Source: JAJUFS01 sp036381175
Lineage (GTDB): Bacteria; Pseudomonadota; Gammaproteobacteria; Natronospirales; JAJUFS01
Length of the DNA: 64,000 nt
NCBI GenBank assembly: GCA_036381175.1
Contig: DASVDI010000058.1
Location: forward strand, 1 to 64,000
Direction: 5' to 3'
Below, piece after piece: positions 1 through 9,617 of the stretch (position 1 is its first letter; the number at the start of each line of letters is the position of its first letter). A model generated the notes under the pieces. It worked only from the letters and a program-made list of their open reading frames with translations. It was not told the origin of the DNA and did not search any database. The position numbers and the translations under genes are program-made.

Positions 1-71
1 AGCGTTTCCCGTGACACATGCGGCGCGAGCGCGTCCAGCGCGTAGGGAAGTTCAGGCAATTCGTGCTTCAT
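1..71 (-). CDS. sodB: Fe/Mn superoxide dismutase, N-terminal fragment (window edge)
   Basis: Reading leftward from an ATG at 71 gives 23 codons beginning MKHELPELPYALDALAPH, the characteristic start of cytoplasmic iron superoxide dismutase, which converts superoxide to peroxide and oxygen. A good ribosome site (AAGGAG) lies about 7 bases upstream. The rest of the gene is outside the window, so the metal ligands cannot be seen. It is divergent from nadC, with a 193-base gap that should hold both promoters. The call rests on the family N-terminus alone. Confidence 0.85.
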   Translation of the reverse strand, partial: MKHELPELPYALDALAPHVSRET

Positions 72-264
72 GGCAATCTCCTTGTTGGAAATGCGCGGCG
101 CGGGAGTGCTCCCGCCGGCGGCGTCATTTGGGTAAACTTGCGGGCTTGAAAGCGGATCGCGGAAGTCTAAAGCCGCAAACGCGCGCAGACAACCGCGGCG
201 CAACACGTCCGGCCATTCCTTTACCCGATTTCATTGATCATTCATTGAACCTCACGGAAGTTTC

Positions 265-1116
265 ATGCCAACACTGCCAGCCGATCTTTCCGAACAGGTG
301 CATCGCGCGCGCGCCGAAGATATCGGTCCGCGCGACACTCGTGGCGATCTCACCGCGCAACTGATTCCCGCCGACAGGCTTGCGAGCGCGACGATCATCT
401 CGCGCGAGGCGGCGGTGATCGCAGGACAGCCCTGGGTGGAGGAAACGTTTCGGCAGATCGATTCTGCCGTAGCGATCGAATGGGCCGTTGCCGAAGGCGA
501 GCGCGTTAACGAAAACGCCCTGCTCGCCACCTTGCGCGGACCGGCGCGCGCGCTTCTGACCGGCGAGCGCACGGCGCTGAATTTCCTGCAGACACTTTCC
601 GCGACCGCGACCGCAGCAAGGCGTTACGCCGATCTCGTCGCCGGCACGAACTGCAAGGTGCTGGATACGCGCAAGACGCTGCCTGGCCTGCGCACGGCAC
701 AGAAATACGCCGTTGCGGTCGGCGGCGGCGCCAACCATCGCATGGGCCTGTTCGACGCCATTCTCATCAAGGAAAATCACATCGCAGCCTGCGGTTCGAT
801 TGCCGCTGCCGTGGCGCGTGCGCGCGAGATTGCGCCGGACGTTACCGTGGAAGTCGAGGTCGAGAATTTTGACGAGCTCGACCAGGCCGTGGCGGCGAGC
901 GCGGACGTCATCATGCTGGATGAATTCGATCTCGATGCCACCCGCCGGGCGGTCGAACGCGTCGCAGGCCGCGCGAAGCTGGAGGCCTCGGGCGGCATCG
1001 ACGATGCCGCACTGCTGGCGGTGGCAAAAACCGGCGTGGATTTCATTTCCGTCGGCGCGCTGACCAAGCATGTCCGCGCCGTCGACCTGTCCATGCGTCT
1101 CGCGCTGGACGCCTGA
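265..1116 (+). CDS. nadC: Nicotinate-nucleotide pyrophosphorylase (carboxylating)
   Basis: The 283-residue protein has the normal length for quinolinate phosphoribosyltransferase, which condenses quinolinate with PRPP to nicotinate mononucleotide and CO2 in de novo NAD synthesis (cytoplasm). The core is intact: the segment VLDTRKTLPGLRTAQKYAV near residues 132-151, then GGANHRMGLFDAILIKENH, and the C-terminal barrel strands VIMLDEFDL and EASGGID. The ATG at 265 follows a GGAAG site. It stands alone, divergent from the sodB start, with fadE downstream after 155 bases. Nothing unusual was seen. Confidence 0.97.
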   Translation: MPTLPADLSEQVHRARAEDIGPRDTRGDLTAQLIPADRLASATIISREAAVIAGQPWVEETFRQIDSAVAIEWAVAEGERVNENALLATLRGPARALLTGERTALNFLQTLSATATAARRYADLVAGTNCKVLDTRKTLPGLRTAQKYAVAVGGGANHRMGLFDAILIKENHIAACGSIAAAVARAREIAPDVTVEVEVENFDELDQAVAASADVIMLDEFDLDATRRAVERVAGRAKLEASGGIDDAALLAVAKTGVDFISVGALTKHVRAVDLSMRLALDA

Positions 1117-1156
1117 GACTCATTTATTGTCGCGGATCGTGATATCCTGAGCCGTC

Positions 1157-1172
1157 TCAAACGGTCGTTTGA
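1157..1172. promoter_or_regulatory. PsrA-like operator upstream of fadE
   Basis: The perfect palindrome TCAAACG-GT-CGTTTGA lies 100 bases before the fadE start. It contains CAAAC-N4-GTTTG, which matches the published PsrA consensus of gammaproteobacteria (C/GAAAC-N2-4-GTTTG/C). PsrA is a TetR-family repressor that releases fatty-acid-degradation genes on binding long-chain fatty acids. The palindrome is seen directly; assigning PsrA is inference, because no psrA gene lies in this window. Confidence 0.6.
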
Positions 1173-1271
1173 AACCGATTCCGGGCCGGACTGATGCAGA
1201 TCAAGGCCCGCTGTCGCTCGCGCTGACACACTAGCCAGAGCAAAGAATATTTGTATCGAAGGAGACTTCGC

Positions 1272-3728
1272 ATGTCAGTGTTACTGACCATTCTCGCCGT
1301 CATCGTTATCGCCATGGCGCTCGCGTATTTCGCAGCCCCCTTGTGGCTCTGGTCCGCGACCGCTATCGCCGGGCTTGGGGCGCTGAGTCTCGACGGCAAC
1401 CTGCCGTGGACCGGCATCATTATTGCGGTACCAATCCTGCTGGTTCTCAACCTTCCGCCGTTGCGCCGCGCCATCGTTTCGAATCGCCTGCTGGTGTGGT
1501 TCCGCTCTGTGCTGCCGCCGCTTTCCGAAACCGAAAAAGTCGCGCTGGACGCCGGCAATCCCTGGTGGGACGCCGAGCTTTTCACCGGCAAGCCGGACTG
1601 GAACAAGCTGCTGGAAGCGCCCGCCGCGCGGCTGACCGAGGAAGAACAAGCGTTCATCGACGGGCCTGTCGATGAATTCTGCCGAATGCTCGACGACTGG
1701 AAGATCACCGCCGAGGACAAGGACCTGCCGCGCGAAGCGTGGGAGTTCATCGGCAAGCACAAGCTGTTCGGCATGATCATTCCGAAGTCTTACGGCGGCC
1801 TGGAATTCTCCGCGCTTGCGAACTCGTCCGTCGTGATGAAGATCGCCACGCGTTCGCTCACCGCCGGCGTCACCGTCATGGTGCCGAACTCGCTCGGCCC
1901 GGGCGAACTGCTTTTGCATTACGGCACCGACGAACAGAAAAATCATTACCTGCCGCGCCTCGCCAACGCCACGGACATTCCCTGCTTCGCGTTGACCAGC
2001 CCATGGGCGGGTTCGGACGCTGGCGCAATTCCCGACACCGGCATCGTCTGCGAAGGCGAATACAACGGCAAGAAGACGCTCGGTTTCCGTGTCACTTGGG
2101 ACAAGCGCTACATCACGCTCGCGCCGGTCGCGACCATTCTCGGCATGGCGTTCAAGGCGTATGACCCGGACGGCCTGCTCGGTGACAAAAAGAATCTGGG
2201 CATCACGCTCGCGTTGATTCCGACCAACATGCCCGGCGTTGAAATCGGCAACCGCGCCAACCCGCTTGATGCTGCATTCATGAACGGCACGACGCGTGGT
2301 GAGGATGTGTTCATCCCGATGGAAATGCTCATCGGCGGACAGGAATACATCGGCCAGGGCTGGAAGATGCTGATGAACTGCCTCTCGGCCGGTCGCGCGA
2401 TTTCGCTGCCGGCGCTCGGCACCGGCGCGGGCAAGATTTCCTCGCGCATGACAGGTGCTTACGCACGCATTCGCAAGCAGTTCCGCGTGCCGATCGGCAA
2501 GTTCGAAGGCGTCGAGGAAGTGCTGACGCGCATTGCAGGCCTCACCTATCGCATGGATGCCATGCGTCGCGTGACCGCGGGCGCGATCGACGCGGGCAAC
2601 AAGCCATCCGTGCTTTCCGCGATCCTGAAATTCCACGGCACCGAAGGCATGCGCCAGGTGCTGAACGACGCGATGGACATTCACGGCGGCCGCGGCGTGA
2701 TGCTCGGGCCCCGCAATTATCTCGCGCGTGCCTACCAGGGCATCCCGATCGCGATCACCGTCGAAGGCGCGAACATTCTCACGCGCTCCATGATCATCTT
2801 TGGACAGGGCGCGATCCGCTGCCATCCGTATCTGCTGAAAGAACTCGAAGCGGCCTACGACGAAGATCAGGATCGCGCGCGCGTGACCTTCGACCGAGCA
2901 CTGTTCAGTCACATCGGCTTCACGATCTCGAACAAGGTGCGTGCGTTCGTGATGGGCATCACCGGTGCGCGTTTCGTGAGCGCGCCGGCCGCCGGTCCGC
3001 TCACGAAATATTACCGCCAGGTTACGCGCATGAGCGCGGCGTTTACGTTCCTCGCCGATCTCACGCTGCTGATTCTCGGCGGTGAGCTGAAGCGCAAGGA
3101 AAAACTTTCCGCGCGTTTCGGTGACGTGTTGAGCCATCTTTACATGGCATCCACCGTGTTGAAGACCTTCGAAGACACCGGACGTCCGGCGGCGGATCTG
3201 CCGCTCGCCGAATGGGCCTTGCAGGATTCCTTGTACCAAAGCCAGGACGCGCTGGAAGACATTCTCGCGAACTTCCCCATCGCGTGGATGGCGCCGCTGC
3301 TGAAAATTATCGTGCTGCCGTTCGGCCGCCCCTACAAGCGTCCCAACGACAAGCTCGGTCACGACGTGGCGAAGATCCTGCTTGTGCCATCGGAAGCGCG
3401 TGATCGCCTGACGCGTGGCGCGTACTGGAATCGCGATCCGAACGATCCCATCGGTCGCATGGAAGTTGCACTCGACAAGGTGCTGGCTGCCGAACCGGTG
3501 GAAGCAAAACTGCAGAAAGCACTGGGCGTGAAATTGAATGCTGCGAATTACGATGATGCTGTCACGCGCGGCGAGAGCGAAGGCGTGATATCAGGGGAAG
3601 AAGCAGAACTGCTGCGCGAGAGCGCGGCGGCAACGCTCGAAGCGATTCTCACCGACGAGTTCACACCGGAAGAATATGCGCGATTCGTCGTGGCCCAGGC
3701 ATCAATGGAGCAGAAGACGGGAACGTGA
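1272..3728 (+). CDS. fadE: Acyl-CoA dehydrogenase, FadE type
   Basis: The ATG at 1272, just behind AAGGAG, gives 818 residues, matching the roughly 814-residue enterobacterial FadE rather than the usual 380-residue acyl-CoA dehydrogenases. FadE carries out the first FAD-dependent oxidation of fatty acyl-CoA in beta-oxidation. Residues 1-75 hold hydrophobic segments that should tether it to the inner membrane. The dehydrogenase core follows (FALTSPWAGSDAGAIPD near 240; catalytic-Glu region ITVEGANILTRSM near 500), then the FadE-specific C-terminal extension (DUF1974-like). An in-frame TTG at 1251 would add seven residues but lacks a ribosome site. A PsrA-like palindrome upstream suggests fatty-acid induction. 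It is monocistronic. Confidence 0.95.
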   Translation: MSVLLTILAVIVIAMALAYFAAPLWLWSATAIAGLGALSLDGNLPWTGIIIAVPILLVLNLPPLRRAIVSNRLLVWFRSVLPPLSETEKVALDAGNPWWDAELFTGKPDWNKLLEAPAARLTEEEQAFIDGPVDEFCRMLDDWKITAEDKDLPREAWEFIGKHKLFGMIIPKSYGGLEFSALANSSVVMKIATRSLTAGVTVMVPNSLGPGELLLHYGTDEQKNHYLPRLANATDIPCFALTSPWAGSDAGAIPDTGIVCEGEYNGKKTLGFRVTWDKRYITLAPVATILGMAFKAYDPDGLLGDKKNLGITLALIPTNMPGVEIGNRANPLDAAFMNGTTRGEDVFIPMEMLIGGQEYIGQGWKMLMNCLSAGRAISLPALGTGAGKISSRMTGAYARIRKQFRVPIGKFEGVEEVLTRIAGLTYRMDAMRRVTAGAIDAGNKPSVLSAILKFHGTEGMRQVLNDAMDIHGGRGVMLGPRNYLARAYQGIPIAITVEGANILTRSMIIFGQGAIRCHPYLLKELEAAYDEDQDRARVTFDRALFSHIGFTISNKVRAFVMGITGARFVSAPAAGPLTKYYRQVTRMSAAFTFLADLTLLILGGELKRKEKLSARFGDVLSHLYMASTVLKTFEDTGRPAADLPLAEWALQDSLYQSQDALEDILANFPIAWMAPLLKIIVLPFGRPYKRPNDKLGHDVAKILLVPSEARDRLTRGAYWNRDPNDPIGRMEVALDKVLAAEPVEAKLQKALGVKLNAANYDDAVTRGESEGVISGEEAELLRESAAATLEAILTDEFTPEEYARFVVAQASMEQKTGT

Positions 3729-3754
3729 TCTCCGCTGATCGTGAAAAAGGAAGA

Positions 3755-3811
3755 ATAATCCCTCCCCGGCCCTCCCTTTGAAAAAGGGAGGGAGCACTTC
3801 GTTTGACGGAA
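3755..3811. repeat. Family C intergenic repeat (CTCCCTCCC type)
   Basis: A short imperfect palindrome built on CCCTCCCTTTG/AAAAAGGGAGGG next to ATCCCTCCCC, just after fadE. Further copies of this family lie at 27.8 and 29.5-29.9 kb. It could fold into a hairpin and may double as a transcription terminator for fadE. Confidence 0.7.
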
Positions 3812-3920
3812 TCGCAAGATCGGAGAAAGCACCTTCGACTGCATTGCTGAAAACCTCGCCGGTCCTGCGCAAGTTTTCTGACGCGCATCATCCTGCAGTA
3901 CCAACAGCGCCGGAAGAACG

Positions 3921-3972
3921 CAGCCCCCTTTGTAAAAGGGGGCCGTCGTGCGCAGCACGGCGGGGGGATTTA
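3921..3972. repeat. Family C intergenic repeat, degenerate copy
   Basis: The GCCCCCTTTGTAAAAGGGGGC hairpin, followed by a short GC-rich stretch and GGGGGGATTT, is a diverged member of the CCCTCCC family. It lies between the 3' ends of two convergent genes, where a hairpin could terminate transcription from either side. Confidence 0.6.
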
Positions 3973-4013
3973 TCGGTGGATTTTTTCGTTGAAACCGAAA
4001 ACGCGATTCTCCT

Positions 4014-6587
4014 TCAGTCAATCCTGATAAACGGTGAACGCGTTTCCTTTTTTTGTACCGGAACGTTGCGCAAGGATTTCTTCAGCCATGCGCCGCAAGC
4101 CTCCGCCGTCATCGGCTCACTGAACAGGAATCCCTGCATCAAGTGACAGCCTTCGTCCTGCAGCCAGCGCATTTGTGTTTCTTCCTCGACACCTTCGGCA
4201 ATAACCTGCAAGTTCAGTGAACGCGCCAGGCCAATCGTCGCTCGCGCAATCGCGGCGTCGTGCGCATCTTGGCGAACATCGCGCACAAACGATCGATCAA
4301 TCTTGATGATATCGACGGGAAACCGCTTGAGATAACTCAAGGAAGAGTTGCCCGTTCCGAAATCGTCCAGCGCGAGCTTGCAGCCCATCGCCTTGAGATC
4401 TTCAAGCAGGACGAGCGTCGATTCGGCTTCGCCAAGCGCGAGCGTTTCGGTGATCTCGAGCAGCAACGCGCCCGCAGGCAAACCGGTTTCCGCGATCACG
4501 ACTTCCACCAGCGCGGGCACATTGCGAAGAATGAATTGTCCGACGGAAAGGTTGACGGCGATGTGAAAATCGTCGCGGTATTGTTTGCGCCACGTGCAGG
4601 CCTGGCGGCAGGCTTCGCGCAACACCCACTCGCCGATCTGTGGAATCAGCCCGGTTTCTTCGGCAAGCGGAATGAACTCCTGCGGCGACACCAGGCCGCG
4701 TACCGGATGCTGCCAGCGCACCAGCGCTTCGATACCCAGCGTTGCGCCTGTGCGCGTGTCCACCTGCGGCTGGTAGACCAGTGTGAATTCATTCCGCTGC
4801 AAAGCCTTGCGCAAATCGTTTTCACGCTCCAGCCGCTCCATCGCCTGCACGTGCATGTCGGGCGTGAAGAACTGGTAGTGATTGCGGCCGTTCTGCTTGG
4901 CGCGATACATCGCGGTGTCCGCGTTCTGCAGCAACGTTTCCGCATCGACGCCGTCATCGGGGAAACAAGCGATGCCGATGGAACAGGTCAGGATGACTTC
5001 CTTGTCGGCGAACATCAGCGGTTCCGCGACGGTCTCGATGATCCGGTCGCAAATCGTTGTGACGGTTTCGAGATCGTCCGCGTCCTCCACGATCACGGTG
5101 AATTCATCGCCGCCAAGACGTGCGACGGTATCGGACTTCCGCACGGAGCGCGTCAGGCGCTTCGCAATGGAGCGCAGCACACGGTCGCCCGTGCCATGAC
5201 CCAGTGAATCGTTGACGCTCTTGAAACGATCGACATCAACGAACAGCAATCCGACGCGTTTTTCCGAACGCTGCGCCTTGATCAGTGCCTGCGACAGGCG
5301 GTCATGGAAAAGCGCGCGGTTCGGCAGGGCCGTCAGGCGATCGTAATTCGCGAGATGCCGCAACTGCTCCTGCGCCTGCTGGCGGCCGGATGCGGCAAGC
5401 GCAAGTGACAGGAAGTCGGAAAGCGAGCTCGCGAACATGCGCTCGTCACGCGTCCAGTTGCGCGGCAACCCGACGTGCTCCATCACGATGACGCCGCGCA
5501 CGCTGCCATCCTGGCGAAACGGCGCGCCCAGTATCGCGCTTATGCGCCAGGGCGCCAGGTAGCTCTTGACGAACGGCCGCACGCGCTGATCGAAGCCGGT
5601 ATCGTTGACGGCGAAAGTGCGCGTGCGTTCCAGCCGGCGGAAAAATTTCGCCTGCATTTCCGCGCCGAGGCGAATTCCCGGTCCCGTATCGTGGTAACCG
5701 TTGTCGTACAGGTGCACGCAACGGAAGCCGGCGAAGTCCGGATCGCAGAACCAGATACTGACGCGCGTGCAGTGAATCGCCTGCGCCGCCTTCTCCGTCA
5801 CAACGTTGAGTGCCCGCGGCAGGTCGCCAGTAGCGATCGCCTCTTCCTTTGCGAGATCCAGCAGCATGTAGCTTTGCCGGCGCCCGCGGCGCTCGCCGCG
5901 CCGCAGCGTGTTCTCGGCGTTGATGCGCGTGGTCATTTCCACGTCAAACTCATCCGCCATGTCCGCATAGGCGAAACGCATGCAAAGCGCATCGAGGGTG
6001 TCCACGAACATGCGCCGTGCGACGGACGCGAGCATGACAGCGACGAAGAGACTGACAACAGCAGCAATATTCGTCGCCAGGATTTTCTGCAGCAGCAGGT
6101 TGACGACAATGGGGCCGATCACGAACGCCGCGAACAGCACGTAACTGCGGTAATCCGCGGCAAGCACCGCAACCTTGACCGCAACCGCGCCGACGAGCAC
6201 CGCTGCCAGCAACAGTTGGTGTGTCGTCGAATCACCGGGAAACAGCACGATTCCGGCTGCGCCCCACCCCGCAGCGGACATGGCATTGCCGATGCGGAAA
6301 ATCTGTAACCAGCGTTTCGCCTGTTCGGGCGGTAGCACGGTGTTGTGAAAATACGAATCAACGACGAGCCGTGCGACCTCGACGACAATGAACGACGCCG
6401 CCCACACCACGACGTAGTCGGAGTCTGCGAAGTCACGGAACAGAACAACGAGGAAAAGGATGACGCCAATGGATGCAAGGTCGATGACCCTCGAGTGCAG
6501 GAACAACAGGTTGACCTGCTCTGCGAGCGCCTTGCTTTCGATTTCCGGGTTGTTCACCCGGGGATTGCTGAACGTCGCTATGGCCAT
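4014..6587 (-). CDS. Membrane GAF-GGDEF-EAL cyclic-di-GMP enzyme
   Basis: The protein has 857 residues. Residues 35-190 hold about six hydrophobic helices (an uncharacterised membrane sensor region). A GAF-like domain follows at about 240-400, then a GGDEF diguanylate cyclase (intact GGDEF at 492-496, with an RKSD inhibitory I-site five residues before it), then an EAL phosphodiesterase (EAL at 620-622, LDDFGTGNSSL, EGVEEE near the end). Both active sites look complete, so the protein could make or degrade cyclic-di-GMP depending on input; which activity dominates cannot be told from sequence. The ATG at 6587 follows GGAGG. No partner gene is adjacent, and the next gene is divergent. Confidence 0.93.
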   Translation of the reverse strand: MAIATFSNPRVNNPEIESKALAEQVNLLFLHSRVIDLASIGVILFLVVLFRDFADSDYVVVWAASFIVVEVARLVVDSYFHNTVLPPEQAKRWLQIFRIGNAMSAAGWGAAGIVLFPGDSTTHQLLLAAVLVGAVAVKVAVLAADYRSYVLFAAFVIGPIVVNLLLQKILATNIAAVVSLFVAVMLASVARRMFVDTLDALCMRFAYADMADEFDVEMTTRINAENTLRRGERRGRRQSYMLLDLAKEEAIATGDLPRALNVVTEKAAQAIHCTRVSIWFCDPDFAGFRCVHLYDNGYHDTGPGIRLGAEMQAKFFRRLERTRTFAVNDTGFDQRVRPFVKSYLAPWRISAILGAPFRQDGSVRGVIVMEHVGLPRNWTRDERMFASSLSDFLSLALAASGRQQAQEQLRHLANYDRLTALPNRALFHDRLSQALIKAQRSEKRVGLLFVDVDRFKSVNDSLGHGTGDRVLRSIAKRLTRSVRKSDTVARLGGDEFTVIVEDADDLETVTTICDRIIETVAEPLMFADKEVILTCSIGIACFPDDGVDAETLLQNADTAMYRAKQNGRNHYQFFTPDMHVQAMERLERENDLRKALQRNEFTLVYQPQVDTRTGATLGIEALVRWQHPVRGLVSPQEFIPLAEETGLIPQIGEWVLREACRQACTWRKQYRDDFHIAVNLSVGQFILRNVPALVEVVIAETGLPAGALLLEITETLALGEAESTLVLLEDLKAMGCKLALDDFGTGNSSLSYLKRFPVDIIKIDRSFVRDVRQDAHDAAIARATIGLARSLNLQVIAEGVEEETQMRWLQDEGCHLMQGFLFSEPMTAEACGAWLKKSLRNVPVQKKETRSPFIRID

Positions 6588-6748
6588 ACCGACAGCGTCC
6601 TCCGTGAAGCTCGGGGAACGCCGGCACGCGTCATTGCGTTACGGTCGCGGACTCCCCCCGGTGCCCTTTTGACTTATGTCAAGTCTAGCGGATTCGCCGG
6701 CAGCCTCCACACTTGCCGCCGGTTTTTTTCAACGTTACCGTGAAAATC

Positions 6749-7129
6749 ATGAAATCCCGATTCCTGATCACAGTGACCGCCCTGCTGGCCTCTCTCCTGG
6801 CGCTTTGTGGCTGCGAATGGCTCACGCAGCTTGATCGCAGCCGCAGTGCCGAATTCGCCCGCCTCGATCACCGCGCCTGCGAAGCGCGCGGCTACACGTG
6901 GCCCGGCAAGGCCTATGTCGACTGCCGCCGCTTCCAGGCCGATGACCGGCAACGCGAACGCTGGAAGGAACTGCAGATGACGCGGCAACAGCAGCCACTG
7001 CGCGGCGACATCGGCATCCAGGCCCGCATCGAACCTTACCGCCCCATCCGCGAAGAAAATTTCGGTTGCGATGAAGCCCGCGGCGCCGACGGCATGACGA
7101 TCATCGCTTGCGGCGAAACGGACAACTGA
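6749..7129 (+). CDS. Small lipoprotein of unknown function
   Basis: 126 residues from the ATG at 6749 (an in-frame GTG sits nine bases earlier). The N-terminus is a lipoprotein signal: MKSRF, a hydrophobic stretch, then LCGC with the acylated cysteine near residue 22. The mature part is short, charged and contains four further cysteines (ACEARGY, VDCRR, FGCDE, IACGE), which could form two periplasmic disulfides. No family was recognised. It is convergent with the lipoprotein operon that follows on the other strand; a functional link is only suggested by location. Confidence 0.75.
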   Translation: MKSRFLITVTALLASLLALCGCEWLTQLDRSRSAEFARLDHRACEARGYTWPGKAYVDCRRFQADDRQRERWKELQMTRQQQPLRGDIGIQARIEPYRPIREENFGCDEARGADGMTIIACGETDN

Positions 7130-7142
7130 TCCTTCGCGCGAA

Positions 7143-8141
7143 TCAGTTCGCGACGATGCCCAGCACCGCGCCGCGCACATCCTGCGCGAGCTTGCCCGCG
7201 ATCGCTTCCTTCAACCGGAACTCCACCGTTCCGACATCCGTTGCGGATTCCTTGAATTCCCAGCGCTGCTGACCGAGCGATCGTGCGCCCGGTCCGGTGA
7301 TATCCAGCACCGCCACCGCGCGACGCCAATACCAGTTCTGCCGTTTCGGCATTTCGACAATTTCAACCGAGAGCGTCGCCACGTACGGGCCGCTTTCCAC
7401 GACGGAAAAGCCGGTATCAGCGAGCTGTCCCGCGATTATCGATTTCCAGTCGCCGTTGCCTTCGGCGCGCAAGGCAATGCGCGACAGCGCCGTGGCGAGA
7501 TCGGCTTCAAGCTCGGCCAGCGGCCAGCGGGGTGCGATGCCACGGCCGGTAACGTCAACTGCCTGCAGCATGCTTTGCGCCGCGGCGCGCTTGCGCTGGT
7601 TTTCCACCACGTCGATCGCGAGCTTCGCTTTCAGGAACGCGTCATCGGTCGCGCGTGCACGCGCCAGCAGGCTTTCGGCACCCGCATCCAGGCCGGAAAC
7701 TTCCTGTCGCAGGCGCATCGCCGCCTTCGCGCGGTTGAGAACCGCCAGCGCGTAAACGCGGCCGGAAGGATCCGTCCAGGTTTCCGGCACCGTCACGCCT
7801 TCGAGCACCTGCTGCGTGCGCGTGACGAGGTCCCGCTGAATTTCGGAGCTGTAATCGGTGGTGCTTGCAGCGCCCATTCCCGACTGGGAATAGCTGCGAA
7901 GGTCCGAGGTACTCTCGTCGACCGTCACGCGGAATGTCTTCGCGAGATCGGCGCGGGCGCGATCGCGCGCCGTTCCCATCTGGTCGGCGATACCGATGCC
8001 GGTCAGCCACGCGTTGCGCGGATACGCTTCGCTCGCGCCGTCGGTCCAGTCCGGCCGCGCATCGGCACGCTTGTCGCCGCTGGTAACGCAGCCCGACAAG
8101 ACGAGCACGAACGCCGTCAACACAAAAGCAGATACACGCAT
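7143..8141 (-). CDS. LPP20-family lipoprotein
   Basis: Starts at the ATG at 8141 behind AGGGGAA, giving 332 residues with a lipobox (VLSGC, cysteine near residue 18). The body has the LPP20 pattern: a PDWTDG entry, a GIGIAD glycine strand, an alanine-rich ARDRARADLAKTFRV helix, then TWTDPSGRVYALAVLNR. These features are shared with LPP20 proteins and the second LPP20 gene at 10226-10795. The C-terminal half is longer than the core domain and looks like an additional alpha/beta module. It is the last gene of a four-lipoprotein operon. It should be anchored to the outer membrane facing the periplasm; its exact job is unknown. Confidence 0.85.
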   Translation of the reverse strand: MRVSAFVLTAFVLVLSGCVTSGDKRADARPDWTDGASEAYPRNAWLTGIGIADQMGTARDRARADLAKTFRVTVDESTSDLRSYSQSGMGAASTTDYSSEIQRDLVTRTQQVLEGVTVPETWTDPSGRVYALAVLNRAKAAMRLRQEVSGLDAGAESLLARARATDDAFLKAKLAIDVVENQRKRAAAQSMLQAVDVTGRGIAPRWPLAELEADLATALSRIALRAEGNGDWKSIIAGQLADTGFSVVESGPYVATLSVEIVEMPKRQNWYWRRAVAVLDITGPGARSLGQQRWEFKESATDVGTVEFRLKEAIAGKLAQDVRGAVLGIVAN

Positions 8142-8239
8142 GACATTTCCCCTGTCTGATCGTGCAGGAACCTCTGAACGATCAGAGGTTCCTTCCACAC
8201 GTTTTTCCGGTCAGCCCGAAGGCCATGACCGGAGCCATT

Positions 8240-9538
8240 TCAAAGTGCGACGCGATGCACGCTGACCACCGTCGGCGCTCCCGCATTCACCGAAACCTGC
8301 TGTCCCAGCGGTTCGCGCACGGCGTTGCCGTATTCGATGGCAAGATCGCTATAAGTACCGGGTTTCACCCGCACCGACAACACCTGGATGTATTGCGGCA
8401 AGGTGTTCCAGCAACGAATGTCGGCCGCTTCCGTCGCCGCTGCCGCCACGTTCGCGAGCAGCCCGCCCAGCAGGCCAAATTGCTCCTCGACCTGGTTTGC
8501 ACCGGCGTTCTTCACGACGTTGCGGGCAATCGATTTCGCGATCAGTCCCGGCAGTTGGTCATCGAGCGTTTTCTGCGACAACACGGAAAGATCAACCAGC
8601 GGGTGCGCCTTGCCGAGCAGTTCGCCGCCGCGCTGCAGGCTCACGCCCATGATGGTGCCGAGCGGTTGTGACAACGCCGGCAGTGCCATCGTATAGACCT
8701 TGCCGGAAGTCGGATCCATCTGCGTGGTGCTCGCCTCGTAGCGATGCGGGATCAGCCCGGTGCTTGCGACCAGGATGATTTCGCCCATGTCGCCGGAGGT
8801 TTCCAGCGTGGCGAGCGCCTCGAGCTTGCGCGCTTCGCCGAACTCGGCTGCGAAAGTCTCGAACTCCTGGTCAAAGCCGTTCCTCTTCGTGAGCAGCAGA
8901 AGGCGGCGCTGCAATTCCACCGGCACACCGCCGATCGTGCTGCGGTCCTTGTACGCTTCATACGCCTTTCGATACGCGATCAGCGCGTTGTCGCTCTCAC
9001 CGACGCCCTCGAAGATGATGCCGGTCAGGAACCGTGCAGCGGCATCGCCGCCGAATGGCGCAATGCCATCCCAGCGCCGCTCAAGCAGGATGTTGATCTG
9101 CATCGCTTCGACCCGCGCGCCTTCCCAGTCGCCCATGTCCATGCGATTCAACGCCTGGTAGAAATGCAACTGCACCTGCTCGAAAGCCGGCGGCTGGTAG
9201 CCATCCGAGCCTTCGGTCAAGGTGAGGCTGCTGGCGAAATCGGTAATGCTGGTCGCTTCCTGGAAGGTGATCAGCGGCTTGGCCGCCTCGAATGCCTGGA
9301 TGCTGCCGGCGATGTCACCCGACATGCGCAGCAGGATTCCCTTGTTGACGAGATAAAGCGCCGCGTCCTTCTCGCTGCCGCCAGCCGCTTCCAGCGCCTG
9401 CAAGGCGAGATCGGGCTGGTTGAGCAACAGCGGCCGCTCGATGTCGCGCAGCCAGCTGCCGGTTGCAGCGCAGCCGGACAGCAACAAGAAAACAACGGAC
9501 AGGCAAAAAAAACGCAAGCTGTTATTTTGAATATTCAC
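8240..9538 (-). CDS. COG3014-family TPR-like lipoprotein
   Basis: 432 residues from a GTG at 9538 (AGGGGGG about 12 bases upstream). The signal ends in LLLSGC. Residues 35-240 are helical with TPR-like spacing (ALQALEAAGG, LVNKGILLRMSGDIAGSIQAF, FYQALNRMDMGDWEGA). The C-terminal half is beta-rich and ends in the VSVRVKPGTYSDLAIEYGN region. The family is known only as COG3014 and commonly sits beside LpoB and LPP20 genes, as here. TPR lipoproteins usually act as periplasmic assembly or docking partners. It lies 79 bases downstream of lpoB in the same operon. Confidence 0.85.
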   Translation of the reverse strand: MNIQNNSLRFFCLSVVFLLLSGCAATGSWLRDIERPLLLNQPDLALQALEAAGGSEKDAALYLVNKGILLRMSGDIAGSIQAFEAAKPLITFQEATSITDFASSLTLTEGSDGYQPPAFEQVQLHFYQALNRMDMGDWEGARVEAMQINILLERRWDGIAPFGGDAAARFLTGIIFEGVGESDNALIAYRKAYEAYKDRSTIGGVPVELQRRLLLLTKRNGFDQEFETFAAEFGEARKLEALATLETSGDMGEIILVASTGLIPHRYEASTTQMDPTSGKVYTMALPALSQPLGTIMGVSLQRGGELLGKAHPLVDLSVLSQKTLDDQLPGLIAKSIARNVVKNAGANQVEEQFGLLGGLLANVAAAATEAADIRCWNTLPQYIQVLSVRVKPGTYSDLAIEYGNAVREPLGQQVSVNAGAPTVVSVHRVAL

Positions 9539-9617
9539 GCTACAGTACCCCCCTTTTTGTTTTTACATCGGCTGCCGGCCAGCACCCACGTTGGCCGGCG
9601 CCGAGGTCACACTTGTC

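Noticed and set aside
1281..3362. 693-codon reverse-strand frame inside fadE
   Set aside because: It is an antisense frame of a well-supported gene; its composition (Arg/His-rich) is typical of shadow frames in GC-rich DNA and no domain is seen.
6690..6730. Hairpin followed by TTTTTTT before the small lipoprotein gene
   Set aside because: The stem is imperfect with a bulge and no forward-strand gene lies upstream, so a terminator call was not justified.
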